Source: Lutibacter sp.
GTDB taxonomy: Bacteria; Bacteroidota; Bacteroidia; Flavobacteriales; Flavobacteriaceae
Direction of reading: 5' to 3'
Assembly: GCF_016342705.1 (NCBI RefSeq)
Contig: NZ_JAEINV010000002.1
Location: 248,001 to 312,000, forward strand
DNA: 64,000 nucleotides
The notes under the pieces were generated by a model that made no database searches, had not been told where the DNA came from, and saw nothing but the letters and a program-made list of their open reading frames with translations. Of the stretch, positions 8,798-17,607 are shown in pieces; position 1 is the first letter of the stretch, and each line of letters starts with the position of its first letter. The translations under genes and the position numbers were made by a program.

Positions 8798-9394
8798 TTG
8801 AAAAAAGCCTTATTTATAATAATCACTGTTTTATTAATTGATCAAATAAGTAAAATTTATATCAAAACAAATTTCTTATATGGAGAAGATGTTGTTGTTT
8901 TTGACTGGTTTAGAATTCATTTTATTGAAAACAATGGAATGGCTTGGGGAGCAGAATTTGGAGGTAAAGCAGGTAAATTATTTTTAACAATTTTCAGGTT
9001 GTTCGCTATTGGCGGTATTGGGTATTGGTTATATAGTTCAATTAAAAATAATGCACATACTATTTTAATAGTTGCTATTTCATTAATTTTTGCTGGTGCC
9101 ATGGGAAACATTATTGACTCTGTTTTTTATGGTGTTATATTTGACACCCCAGCAAATGCTACAGCAACACTTTTTGCAGAAAAACCATACGGTGAATTGT
9201 TTTATGGTAAAGTTGTAGATATGTTATATTTCCCAATATGGAGTGGGGATTTACCTAGTTGGCTACCTTTTTGGGGCGGTAAACCTTTTACATTTTTTAA
9301 TGCAATTTTTAATGTTGCAGATGCCGCAATTTCTATAGCTGTAGGTCTTTTAATTATTTTTAATAAAAAGGCATTTCCTAAAGATATTGACTAA
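8798..9394 (+). CDS. lspA: lipoprotein signal peptidase (signal peptidase II)
   Basis: 198 residues, integral inner-membrane aspartic peptidase that removes the signal peptide of prolipoproteins after lipidation. Four membrane helices are visible, with the family patches DQISKIY (residue about 15), ENNGMAWG, GAMGNIIDSVFYG and FNVADAAISIAVG; the aspartates in the last two are the catalytic pair. It is longer than E. coli LspA because of a loop before the last helix, as in other Bacteroidetes. The start is TTG at 8798; no ATG upstream is in frame within the hairpin region. The many lipoproteins in this window (DUF4270, kelch, thioredoxin-like) are its likely substrates. Confidence 0.93.
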   Translation: MKKALFIIITVLLIDQISKIYIKTNFLYGEDVVVFDWFRIHFIENNGMAWGAEFGGKAGKLFLTIFRLFAIGGIGYWLYSSIKNNAHTILIVAISLIFAGAMGNIIDSVFYGVIFDTPANATATLFAEKPYGELFYGKVVDMLYFPIWSGDLPSWLPFWGGKPFTFFNAIFNVADAAISIAVGLLIIFNKKAFPKDID

Positions 9395-9433
9395 TTTCTT
9401 TCAGAAAGAAAATAGTTAAATAAATACTCTCTT

Positions 9434-9479
9434 TAAGTAATACTACTTACATAGAGTGGTGCAATAATTTGTATTTTTA
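9434..9479 (+). promoter_or_regulatory. palindrome and -7 box upstream of cydA
   Basis: A perfect inverted repeat TAAGTA-N4-TACTTA (9434-9449) lies 22 bases before a plausible Bacteroidetes -7 box TATTTTTA (9472-9479); no TTG -33 element is present. The 6-4-6 geometry is like that of Crp/Fnr-type sites. This suggests an activator-dependent promoter for cydAB. It is inferred from position and symmetry only. Confidence 0.4.
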
Positions 9480-9517
9480 CCAACAAAACACCTTTAATTT
9501 TATTCAAAATCTAAAAA

Positions 9518-10849
9518 ATGGAAGATCTGATTTTCTATGATAGATTGCAGTTTGCATTTACTATCACATTTCACTACATATTTCCACAATTAACAATGGG
9601 ACTCTCTTTAATGATAGTTTATTTTAAATGGAAATTTTTAAGAACCAACATTCAAAAATATAATGATGCTGCAATATTTTTCATGAAAATATTTGCCATT
9701 AATTTTACAATGGGTGTTGTAACCGGAATTCCAATGGAGTTTCAATTCGGAACAAATTGGGCAAAGTTTTCTGAGCTTACTGGTGGAATAATTGGGCAAA
9801 CTTTAGCTATGGAAGGCTTGTTTTCTTTCTTTTTAGAATCTTCATTCTTAGCCCTTTTTATTTTTGGAGAAAAATTAATGGGTCAAAAATTACATTTATT
9901 AACCGGCTTTTTAGTCTTTTTAGGATCTTGGGCAAGCGGATGGTTTATTTTAGCTACAAACGCTTGGATGCAACATCCTGTGGGACATGAAATTTTAGAA
10001 AACGGAAAATTTGTCCTCCAAAATTTCTCAGCATTATTTAGTAATCCTTGGCTTTTACCTGCTTTTTTACACAATCAATTTGCATCTGTTGTTACCTCTT
10101 CTTTTGTGGTAGCTAGTATTGGTGCATTTTATATTTTAAGGAATAAAAATTTAGAACACGGCAAACTATTTTTAAAAACTGGTGTCATATTTGGCTTAAT
10201 AGCAAGTTTATTAGTTGCTTTTCCAACTGGCGACTGGAATGCCAAAAATGTAGCCAAATATCAACCTGCAAGTTTTGCCGCCATGGAAGGTATTTTTGAA
10301 ACTGAAAACGCAGGAGCTGAAATTGTTTTAATAGGACAACCAAATATGGTTGAAAAAAAATTAGATAATAAAATTGCTGTTCCAAATATTTTAAGCTTTT
10401 TAACCTATCAGGATTGGAATAAGCAAATTGCTGGAATGGATAAATTTAAAAAAGAAGAATTACCAGATAATATTCCTGCCTTGTATTATTCATACCATAT
10501 TATGGTTGGTTTAGGAACTATATTTATAGGTGTTATGTTATTAGCCATCTTCTTTTTATGGAGAAAAAAACTATATACAATGAAGCCACTGCTTTGGGCA
10601 ATTATGTTTTTAGTCCCATTTCCTTACATCGCAAATCTTACTGGCTGGTATGTTGCAGAATTAGGTAGGCAACCCTATTTAGTTTACGGTTTATTAAAAA
10701 CAAGCGAAGGTATTTCACCAACGGTTTCTTCAGGAAATACATTGTTCACACTCTTAGGTTTTGTGGGCTTATATATGCTACTTGGATTGTTATTTTTAAT
10801 ATTAGTTGGTAAAACTATTTATCAAGGCCCTAAACCTTTAAAACATTAA
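9518..10849 (+). CDS. cydA: cytochrome bd ubiquinol oxidase subunit I
   Basis: 443 residues. Quinol-oxidising subunit of the high-affinity terminal oxidase, inner membrane. Haem ligands and acid residues fall at the E. coli positions: His19 (FTITFHYIFP), Glu99 and Glu107 (MEGLFSFFLESS). The family motif appears as GRQPYLVYG (Trp to Tyr). About nine membrane helices are visible. At 443 residues the protein is of the short Q-loop type (E. coli is 522). It is followed after 3 bases by cydB, forming an operon with a small membrane protein. In the family this oxidase works at low oxygen. Confidence 0.95.
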   Translation: MEDLIFYDRLQFAFTITFHYIFPQLTMGLSLMIVYFKWKFLRTNIQKYNDAAIFFMKIFAINFTMGVVTGIPMEFQFGTNWAKFSELTGGIIGQTLAMEGLFSFFLESSFLALFIFGEKLMGQKLHLLTGFLVFLGSWASGWFILATNAWMQHPVGHEILENGKFVLQNFSALFSNPWLLPAFLHNQFASVVTSSFVVASIGAFYILRNKNLEHGKLFLKTGVIFGLIASLLVAFPTGDWNAKNVAKYQPASFAAMEGIFETENAGAEIVLIGQPNMVEKKLDNKIAVPNILSFLTYQDWNKQIAGMDKFKKEELPDNIPALYYSYHIMVGLGTIFIGVMLLAIFFLWRKKLYTMKPLLWAIMFLVPFPYIANLTGWYVAELGRQPYLVYGLLKTSEGISPTVSSGNTLFTLLGFVGLYMLLGLLFLILVGKTIYQGPKPLKH

Positions 10850-10852
10850 ATT

Positions 10853-11926
10853 ATGGAACTATTTTGGTTTATTATTATAGCGCTTGTATTGGCCATTTTC
10901 TTTGTTTTAGATGGTTATGATTTTGGCACAGGTATTATTCATTTATTTTTCGCTAAAGAAGAAAAAGATAAAAAGGTTATTGCAAAAGCTGCAGGATTAT
11001 TTTGGGACTCTAACGAAGTTTGGTTAGTAGCTGGTGGCGGAATGCTTTTTATGGCATTTCCCACATTTTACGCTGCTGTTTTCAGTGGCTTTTACCTTCC
11101 GCTAATTATTGTATTATGGTTAATTGTGTTTAGAGCTATTGGTTTAGAATTTAGAAGTCAATTTAACAATACAATGTGGTACACAATTTGGGATACAGCC
11201 TTTGGAGTTTCCAGTTTGTTATTGGCGCTATTTTTTGGAATTGCTTTAGGAAATATTGTGAGAGGCGTAAATTTAGGTGGCGTAGAAAATGGAATATCTG
11301 CTTATGAAGGACATTACTTTTTTCTTCCTTTATGGGATAGTAGTTTTAGCCCGTTAACTGAGCACCCAGGTGTAATTGACTGGTTTACAATTATTATTGG
11401 AGTAATTTCTGCGGTAACTTTAGCAATCCATGGAGCAACTTGGATCCGATTAAAAACAAATTCTTCCATCAATAAAAAATTAATAACCGTTATTTTTAAT
11501 TTGAATATTGTGTTGTTTATATTAACAATATTTTCATTAGTAGTTTGGCAAATTGTAAATCCTGATTCATTAAATAATTTTATTGAAAAACCATATTTAT
11601 TAATTTTTCCCATTATTTATTTTACAGGCTTATTTGGACTGTTTTTTATTAAGAAAATAAAAAAAGATAGTTATAGTTTTATACTCTCAACTTTATTAAT
11701 AATTGGTGGTATAACATCTTCTTTAGCTTCATTGTTTCCAATTATATTACCTTCAACAAATTCAATAAATGAATCGTTAACAATATATAATACCTCAGCT
11801 TCTGAATATGGGTTATCAGTTGCTTTTAATTGGGGAATTATAGGTCTAATTTTACTTTTAATTTATTTTTTAATTCAAAAAAGACTTTTAAAAGGAAAAA
11901 TTGATGAGATGGATTACGGACATTAA
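10853..11926 (+). CDS. cydB: cytochrome bd ubiquinol oxidase subunit II
   Basis: 357 residues, eight to nine membrane helices, partner of CydA. The start has the family pattern FVLDGYDFGTGI (about residues 17-28), followed by the conserved WDSNEVWLVAGGGMLFMAFP. It lies 3 bases after cydA and 9 bases before the small membrane gene, so all three are likely one transcript. No cydDC genes and no obvious cydX-length partner are seen next to it, although the 98-residue gene that follows occupies the usual accessory position. Confidence 0.95.
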   Translation: MELFWFIIIALVLAIFFVLDGYDFGTGIIHLFFAKEEKDKKVIAKAAGLFWDSNEVWLVAGGGMLFMAFPTFYAAVFSGFYLPLIIVLWLIVFRAIGLEFRSQFNNTMWYTIWDTAFGVSSLLLALFFGIALGNIVRGVNLGGVENGISAYEGHYFFLPLWDSSFSPLTEHPGVIDWFTIIIGVISAVTLAIHGATWIRLKTNSSINKKLITVIFNLNIVLFILTIFSLVVWQIVNPDSLNNFIEKPYLLIFPIIYFTGLFGLFFIKKIKKDSYSFILSTLLIIGGITSSLASLFPIILPSTNSINESLTIYNTSASEYGLSVAFNWGIIGLILLLIYFLIQKRLLKGKIDEMDYGH

Positions 11927-11935
11927 TTACGCATT

Positions 11936-12232
11936 ATGACTGCAACTTTAATTTCATTATTAAGTGTTTTAACAGGAATAATTGGAGCAAATACAACTGG
12001 TTTTATTTTTAAAAAATATTCATTTGGTATTGTTGGAAATACCATTGTAGGTGTTTTTGGAAGTATCTTTTTTATTAAATTATTTGGAAGATTAGGTTTT
12101 GATCCCGTATCAATAGTACAGTTAGAAAGCATAAATTTTGAATTGCTTTTTCTAAATTTAATGGTAGCTTTTTTAGGGGGTGTTGTTGCTGTAATTTTAA
12201 TAAAAAAGCTACAATTATTAATGAATAAATAA
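11936..12232 (+). CDS. small membrane protein, GlsB/YeaQ-like, third gene of the cyd operon
   Basis: 98 residues with three hydrophobic segments (about 3-25, 28-50 and 66-90) and glycine pairs such as GIIGANTTGFI, GNTIVGVFGS and FLGGVVAV. This glycine pattern resembles the transglycosylase-associated GlsB/YeaQ/YmgE family. It starts 9 bases after cydB, so it should be co-expressed with the oxidase. It does not look like CydX, which is about 30-40 residues with one helix. A role in oxidase assembly would be a guess. Confidence 0.65.
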   Translation: MTATLISLLSVLTGIIGANTTGFIFKKYSFGIVGNTIVGVFGSIFFIKLFGRLGFDPVSIVQLESINFELLFLNLMVAFLGGVVAVILIKKLQLLMNK

Positions 12233-12270
12233 TAATTAACTGAAGAAAAAAGCATTATTAAAATTAGGAT

Positions 12271-12987
12271 TTACCCTCCTATTTTTTTAATAAATTCGTT
12301 TTTATAATTATTACCAATAGGAATTCTAACTTGGTCAATTATTATTCTATTTCGTTGTACAGAATGAATATATTTTAACGAAACTATGTAAGATCTATGC
12401 ACCCTAACAAAGATATTTGTTGGTAATTTTTCTTCAATTTTTTTAAAACTACTTAACGTTAAAATTGGTTTATGTGAAGTAGAAAATATTTTAATATAAT
12501 CTTTTAATCCTTCAATATACTTAATGTCTTCTATATTAATTTTAACGTTTTCATAATCAGATTTTACAAATATAAAATTACTTTGCTCTTGCTGAATTAA
12601 AGGTTGAATTGGTGTTTTAGTATTATTATTTTTTAACGAGAAAATTTCTTGAGCTCTGTTTACAGCGGTTAAAAATCGATGAAATGGAATTGGCTTTACT
12701 AAATAATCTACGGCATTTAAGTTAAAGCCTTCAATTGCATAATGCGAATATGCTGTTGTGAAGACAAATAGCGGTTTAACATCTAACGACTTTATGAATT
12801 CTATACCTGAAAAATCTGGCATTTCAATATCTGTAAAAATTAAATCAATAGTGTTCGATTTTATAATTGAAATTGCTTCAATTCCATTAGAGCAACTTGC
12901 CACCAAAGTTAAAAAAGGAACTTTAGATACAAAATCTTCTAACAATTCAATAGCTAAAGGTTCATCATCAATAATTAAACATCTCAT
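12271..12987 (-). CDS. LytTR-family response regulator
   Basis: 238 residues. The receiver domain (about 1-120) starts CLIIDDEP, has the phosphoacceptor Asp in FTDIEMPDFSG (about residue 55) and the Lys in DYLVKPI. The C-terminal LytTR DNA-binding domain (about 135-235) shows KYIEGLKDYIKI and FVRVHRSYIVS. It overlaps the upstream kinase gene by 4 bases (ATGA-type), so the two are translated together and form a pair. Regulators of this type bind short direct repeats; I could not identify such repeats nearby. Confidence 0.93.
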   Translation of the reverse strand: MRCLIIDDEPLAIELLEDFVSKVPFLTLVASCSNGIEAISIIKSNTIDLIFTDIEMPDFSGIEFIKSLDVKPLFVFTTAYSHYAIEGFNLNAVDYLVKPIPFHRFLTAVNRAQEIFSLKNNNTKTPIQPLIQQEQSNFIFVKSDYENVKINIEDIKYIEGLKDYIKIFSTSHKPILTLSSFKKIEEKLPTNIFVRVHRSYIVSLKYIHSVQRNRIIIDQVRIPIGNNYKNEFIKKIGG

Positions 12988-14015
12988 TGTTTTTTTAAAT
13001 TTAGCACTAATTCAACACTGTATTCATTTTCTGATTGATTTATAGTTAAAACATGTGCGTTTGGATACAATAAGTTTAACCTACTTTTTACATTTTGCAA
13101 CCCTATTCCAGAGTTGTTTTTTTGTTTTTCTTTTACAGAAATATAATTTTTTATATTTAAAATAAGATTATTTTCTTCAATAGAAATTTGAATATTAATA
13201 TTAGTTTTACCAGTATAATCTGTTCCGTATTTAAAGGCGTTTTCAATAAATGAAATTAACAGCAAGGGCTCAATATAATGCTTTAGATTTCCATGTACAT
13301 TAAATCTCACACCACTAGAATCTTTCAATCTAAGATTTTGAAGTGAAATGTAGTTTTTAATATACTCTATTTCTTTTTTTAATAATACATATTCTTTATC
13401 TGTTTCATAAAGCATGTACCGCATTAATTCAGAAAGTGTTACAATAGCGTCAGTTGTAGCGTCAGATTTTTTATTGGCTAATGAATAAATACTATTTAAT
13501 GAATTAAAAAGAAAATGAGGATTTAACTGAGTTTTTAAAAATGAAAGTTCTGTATTAATTTTTTGAGTTTCAATGAGTGCTTTTACCTTTTCGTTTTTAT
13601 ACCATTCGGTTACTAATTTAACACTTGCTCCAACTGCAAATAGCAATACCGCAACCAATATTTGAACTCCTCTAAAAATTCGTTCGTTAGGTTTAAAACC
13701 CTGCATTTGAGGCACCATTTCTTTTAAATGAGGTGGTGGAGAAACTTGGTTATTTAAATAGCTATAAAAAAGTATAAATGAAAAAGATACTAAAATATAT
13801 AGCACAATTTTTCTATTTAATAAAAGTTTTGGAACAAGTAAAGTATAATTTAAATAGAATAATAAGACATCTAATGATATTCTAAAATAAAATTGATACT
13901 CGTGTGGAAAATCTTGAAATCTGTTATAAAAAGTTAATAAATTAATTAAAATAAGTATCACCCAACATAAAAAATGGATAATTACAGGATTTATATTTTT
14001 GAATTTAATTTTCAA
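12984..14015 (-). CDS. LytS/YehU-type sensor histidine kinase
   Basis: 343 residues. Four N-terminal membrane helices (about 10-30, 42-62, 70-90 and 115-137) are followed by the His_kinase domain with the phosphoacceptor His in LNPHFLFNSLN and the ATP-binding N box SFIENAFKYG, then NSGIGLQNVKSRL. There is no periplasmic sensor domain of any size, so the signal is probably sensed in or at the membrane. It is the first gene of the pair with the LytTR regulator, sharing a 4-base overlap. Confidence 0.92.
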   Translation of the reverse strand: MKIKFKNINPVIIHFLCWVILILINLLTFYNRFQDFPHEYQFYFRISLDVLLFYLNYTLLVPKLLLNRKIVLYILVSFSFILFYSYLNNQVSPPPHLKEMVPQMQGFKPNERIFRGVQILVAVLLFAVGASVKLVTEWYKNEKVKALIETQKINTELSFLKTQLNPHFLFNSLNSIYSLANKKSDATTDAIVTLSELMRYMLYETDKEYVLLKKEIEYIKNYISLQNLRLKDSSGVRFNVHGNLKHYIEPLLLISFIENAFKYGTDYTGKTNINIQISIEENNLILNIKNYISVKEKQKNNSGIGLQNVKSRLNLLYPNAHVLTINQSENEYSVELVLNLKKQ

Positions 14016-14110
14016 GAAAACAATTTTTTATGTTGTGAAATTTTAATTACAAATTTACTTTATATTATTAATTAATTTACAATTCTTCTTTATGCTTTTA
14101 TTTGAATAAA

Positions 14111-14139
14111 GGAGTTGCACATATTTTAAATGCAACTCC
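14111..14139 (-). terminator. hairpin downstream of the kelch lipoprotein gene
   Basis: A perfect 9-bp stem GGAGTTGCA (14111-14119) with TGCAACTCC (14131-14139) and an 11-base loop, 38 bases after the kelch gene stop on the minus strand. The tail is T-rich only in part, so it may be a weak terminator. Confidence 0.55.
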
Positions 14140-14176
14140 TATTCAATTTAACCAAACATTAATTTAACTCAATTTT

Positions 14177-15166
14177 TTAATCATCTGTGTCAGATTCTTC
14201 CAAAGGTCTATATTCCCAATTGTCATCAAAATAATAACTTCCACTTCTACCCATTAAAACGAAGGCTTTGTCTGAGAAACTAAAAGAAACGGCATCTTGT
14301 CTTGCTGTTCCCTCAAAATTAGGATCTTCATCCCAAGTATCTGTAGATGGATCATACACCCATAAATTTGATGAAACTCCTGATGATTCTCCTGTTGTTA
14401 TATATCCTAAACCATTTAAAGTAAAAGCAACTCCACCAGATAAAAGCACAGAATAATCTGAATCATCATCATCTAAATCTGTTAATCTAGTCCAAACTTG
14501 AGAATTTCCATCAAATACATAAAAATCATTTTCATAAGCTCCATTTCTTAAACCTGTTCCTAAATAAGCCTTGTTATCAATAACAAATACAAGTGCATCT
14601 TTTCTTTTATTACCACCAAAACCAACAGATTGTGTCCAAGTATTACTTACATCATTGTACTCATAAAAATCTTTTAATTCGCTACCATCATAACCTGTTC
14701 CTATATATCCTTTATTACTTACCGAAAATCCAACGGCTCCGTATCTTGCAGACCCAATAAAATCGGCTTTTTGAGCCCAAGTATCTGTTGCTGGATCATA
14801 CATCCAAAAATCATTTAATTTGTTACTTCCATCATATCCTGTTCCAAAATATCCTTTACCGTTTAATTCAAAACCAACAGCACCGCTTCTTGCCACACCA
14901 GGAAAATCTGCTTTTTTAACCCAATAATCTCCATCTTTGTTATATTCCCATAGGTCACTTAAATAATCATCTCCATCATAACCTGCTATTAAATATCCTT
15001 TATCTCCAATAACAAATGAAACGGAGTTTCCTCTTGCAACACCATCAAATGAAGAACTTTCTACCCAATTTCCATATTCAACGGTATCATCATCATTTGA
15101 ACAAGCTACACTTACCAAAGCTAAAAGTATAGCCAAATATTTCAAATTCATTCTTTTTAAATTCAT
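14177..15166 (-). CDS. kelch-repeat lipoprotein
   Basis: 329 residues. A lipoprotein signal peptide ends at the lipobox VSVAC-SNDDD (Cys about residue 22). The rest is made of about six kelch-type repeats of some 47-50 residues, each with a GYFGTGYDGS-like turn, an aspartate-rich DF/LWEYD strand and a W at DTW; together they should form a beta-propeller. It is 12 bases downstream of an outer-membrane-type gene on the same strand, and the two are likely one transcript. The ligand is unknown. A second in-frame ATG five codons in (MNLKYLA) could be the real start. Confidence 0.8.
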   Translation of the reverse strand: MNLKRMNLKYLAILLALVSVACSNDDDTVEYGNWVESSSFDGVARGNSVSFVIGDKGYLIAGYDGDDYLSDLWEYNKDGDYWVKKADFPGVARSGAVGFELNGKGYFGTGYDGSNKLNDFWMYDPATDTWAQKADFIGSARYGAVGFSVSNKGYIGTGYDGSELKDFYEYNDVSNTWTQSVGFGGNKRKDALVFVIDNKAYLGTGLRNGAYENDFYVFDGNSQVWTRLTDLDDDDSDYSVLLSGGVAFTLNGLGYITTGESSGVSSNLWVYDPSTDTWDEDPNFEGTARQDAVSFSFSDKAFVLMGRSGSYYFDDNWEYRPLEESDTDD

Positions 15167-15178
15167 AATTTACTTTTT

Positions 15179-16066
15179 TTAATTTTTATTATTTAACAAA
15201 TTGAACTTTAAACTTACACCAACATTAACGTTGTTTTTTGTTTGAAACTCATATACACTATTCTTATTTTTATCTAATAATTCATATGTTGACGAAATCT
15301 GATACCCAACATCTAATCCAATTTTCCAATTATCATCAATACTATGAGAAAAATTAATTCCTGAAACTATTGATTGAAATCTAGCTTTTTCAGCTATACT
15401 AGTAGTATCTTCAAAAGCTTCGTTTCCAATATTTGCATAAAATCCATTTGGTTTTATATATGTCTTAAAGGTGTTTGTTTGGTTTACCTTGTAGGTTAAT
15501 TCTGTAATTGGGATTCCTAACGTATAAGAAACCTTATCACTTAAATTACCATTAAATGCTATTACTGGAATTATCGAATTAAACCCATAACTTGAATTTT
15601 TTATTGCTCCAAGTTGAAAACTGCTACTTTCATATTTTTTAGTTAAAATAATTCCACCATTTAATAAAAAATCATTACTGGTTATATCCGTTGCAAAATT
15701 TGAAGAAAGCACTGGTTTGACTTCAACTAAATAACTCCAATTGTTATTTATTGAATTTATGTAGCTCATTGAATAACTAATTGTTTTAAAAGTGTCTTCA
15801 TCTATAAATGATGTATTCATTTTTAGGTCAGAATCATAATTCATTTGATAATTAGAAAATTGTAAACTATTTAATAATAAACCACTTTTAATTTTTACTG
15901 GAAAGTTTATTGAAACAACTTTATTTTGAAAACCAACAGAATTTGAATGTTCTGGAACAAAGCTAAAATCAACACCTGCAGATACATTATTGTCTTGTGC
16001 TATAATTGAATTAAACCCAATAAAAACTGAAAGCAATACTATTTTAAAACGCATATTTAAATTCAT
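15179..16066 (-). CDS. probable outer-membrane beta-barrel protein, function unknown
   Basis: 295 residues. It has a signal peptide (cleavage near IIAQDN, about residue 24). After it come alternating beta-strand-like segments such as SYLVEVKPVL, FQLGAIKNSS and WKIGLDVGYQ, ending in GVSLKFNLLNN. The pattern fits a transmembrane beta-barrel (DUF6268-like in outline). It lies upstream of the kelch lipoprotein with a 12-base gap, suggesting a paired surface or envelope function. No substrate can be named. Confidence 0.65.
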   Translation of the reverse strand: MNLNMRFKIVLLSVFIGFNSIIAQDNNVSAGVDFSFVPEHSNSVGFQNKVVSINFPVKIKSGLLLNSLQFSNYQMNYDSDLKMNTSFIDEDTFKTISYSMSYINSINNNWSYLVEVKPVLSSNFATDITSNDFLLNGGIILTKKYESSSFQLGAIKNSSYGFNSIIPVIAFNGNLSDKVSYTLGIPITELTYKVNQTNTFKTYIKPNGFYANIGNEAFEDTTSIAEKARFQSIVSGINFSHSIDDNWKIGLDVGYQISSTYELLDKNKNSVYEFQTKNNVNVGVSLKFNLLNNKN

Positions 16067-16292
16067 AACTATGGCTCAAAAATATTTAGTAAAACCGAGC
16101 TTTAAACCCTAAAATAGACCAAATAGCCTTTTTTATCTACTTAAACATACTTAACCACTACTAACTACAAAATAGCTTGATTTACAGTTATTTAACATTT
16201 TGTTAACGTTTTTATCGAGGTTATTTGGGCCTTCATCTATTTTAGTAGGTATAAACTAATCGGTTAAAATACATTTACCAAAAATTATAGTA

Positions 16293-17591
16293 ATGAGAAC
16301 CCGTTTTATCCTAATATTTACTTGCTTAACAGCTCTTTTTTCTTGCAGTGAAGATTCATCAACATATACTGTAGGTGAAGATTTTTTAGATATTGATACA
16401 AGAGTAATTTTAACCGATACACTATCTTTAGTAACTTCAACCGTTCTTTTAGATTCTGTTTCTACAACCAATGCGACCAGACTATTAATTGGCGCATTGC
16501 AAGATGAAGAGTTTGGTAACTTAACAAGTCAAACATATTTTAATTTGTTAACTTCTAGCTATGATATTGATAGCGACGATACCTTTGATTCTATTGGAGT
16601 AATTTTATACTATGATAGGTATTATTATGGAGATACCACAAAAGTGCAAACATTTAAAGTACACGAAATTATTGAGAATTTTGAACCCAATGATGATGAT
16701 GACACTTTTTACAACACCTCTACTTTAAAATTTAGCGACACCTCTTTAGGTGAATTGTCTTTTACTCCTTTTCCAAATAAAAAAGACTCTATATACATTC
16801 CATTAAATGACAGTTTTGGAAGTAATCTTTTTAATAAACTTCAAGATAATGATGTAAATAATTACGATGATTTATATCAAATTTTTAAAGGATTAACTAT
16901 TATTCCTGACACAGATAACAATGTGGTTTTAGGTTTTAGTAGAACCTCATCGGTATTAAGAATGTATTATACCTTAAAAGATAGTGATAATGATGACAAC
17001 GATTATACTAAAGATTTTACAATAGAGAGTTACAACAAAAATTTTAACAACATTACAAGCAATAGGTCTTCCACTCTCTTAAATTCACTTAAAACCTATG
17101 ACGATATTCTTGAAACTAGCAACACCAACAATTTTGCATATATCCAATCTGGATCAGCATTAAATATGCGTGTAAGCATTCCGTACATTAAAAATTTAAA
17201 TGAACTTGAACAAAACGGAACAACAATTGGCGCAACCTTAAAATTATATCCTGAAATTAAAAGTTATGAATCAAATTCAATTGGAGCTGATTCACTGGCA
17301 GTATATATTGTTGATAAAAAAAATAGACTCGTTCAACAATTAATAGATTTTAATGGCGATACGGTTTATGCAAAATACAATACTGAAAACACAGAGTTTA
17401 ACTCTAAAAATTATTACTCTGCAGACATTACATATTTTATTGAATTAATTCAAACAAGTTCATACAACTTAAACTATTCGTTACTTTTTCAATTTCCAAA
17501 TAACAATAATAGCACGAATAAAATAAAAATTTATGACTCAGCTAGTACTGATAATAAAATGAAACTCACCCTAACCTATTTACTGTACTAA
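16293..17591 (+). CDS. DUF4270-family lipoprotein
   Basis: 432 residues. A lipobox is seen at LTALFSC-SEDSS (Cys about residue 18). The N-terminal pattern YTVGEDFLDIDTRV ... DTLSLVTSTVLLDS with LLIGALQDEEFG is that of DUF4270, a family of Bacteroidetes outer-membrane-linked lipoproteins, some of which act in surface assembly. The usual length is 420-550. It lies 16 bases before an outer-membrane protein gene on the same strand and is probably co-expressed with it. Upstream is a 226-base divergent intergenic region. Confidence 0.82.
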   Translation: MRTRFILIFTCLTALFSCSEDSSTYTVGEDFLDIDTRVILTDTLSLVTSTVLLDSVSTTNATRLLIGALQDEEFGNLTSQTYFNLLTSSYDIDSDDTFDSIGVILYYDRYYYGDTTKVQTFKVHEIIENFEPNDDDDTFYNTSTLKFSDTSLGELSFTPFPNKKDSIYIPLNDSFGSNLFNKLQDNDVNNYDDLYQIFKGLTIIPDTDNNVVLGFSRTSSVLRMYYTLKDSDNDDNDYTKDFTIESYNKNFNNITSNRSSTLLNSLKTYDDILETSNTNNFAYIQSGSALNMRVSIPYIKNLNELEQNGTTIGATLKLYPEIKSYESNSIGADSLAVYIVDKKNRLVQQLIDFNGDTVYAKYNTENTEFNSKNYYSADITYFIELIQTSSYNLNYSLLFQFPNNNNSTNKIKIYDSASTDNKMKLTLTYLLY

Positions 17592-17607
17592 TTATTAAGA
17601 TTTATTT

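Noticed and set aside
11923-12255. Minus-strand frame of 110 codons opposite the third gene of the cyd operon
   Set aside because: It lies fully antisense to a better gene with membrane helices and operon spacing, is Lys/Asn/Pro-rich and shows no motif.
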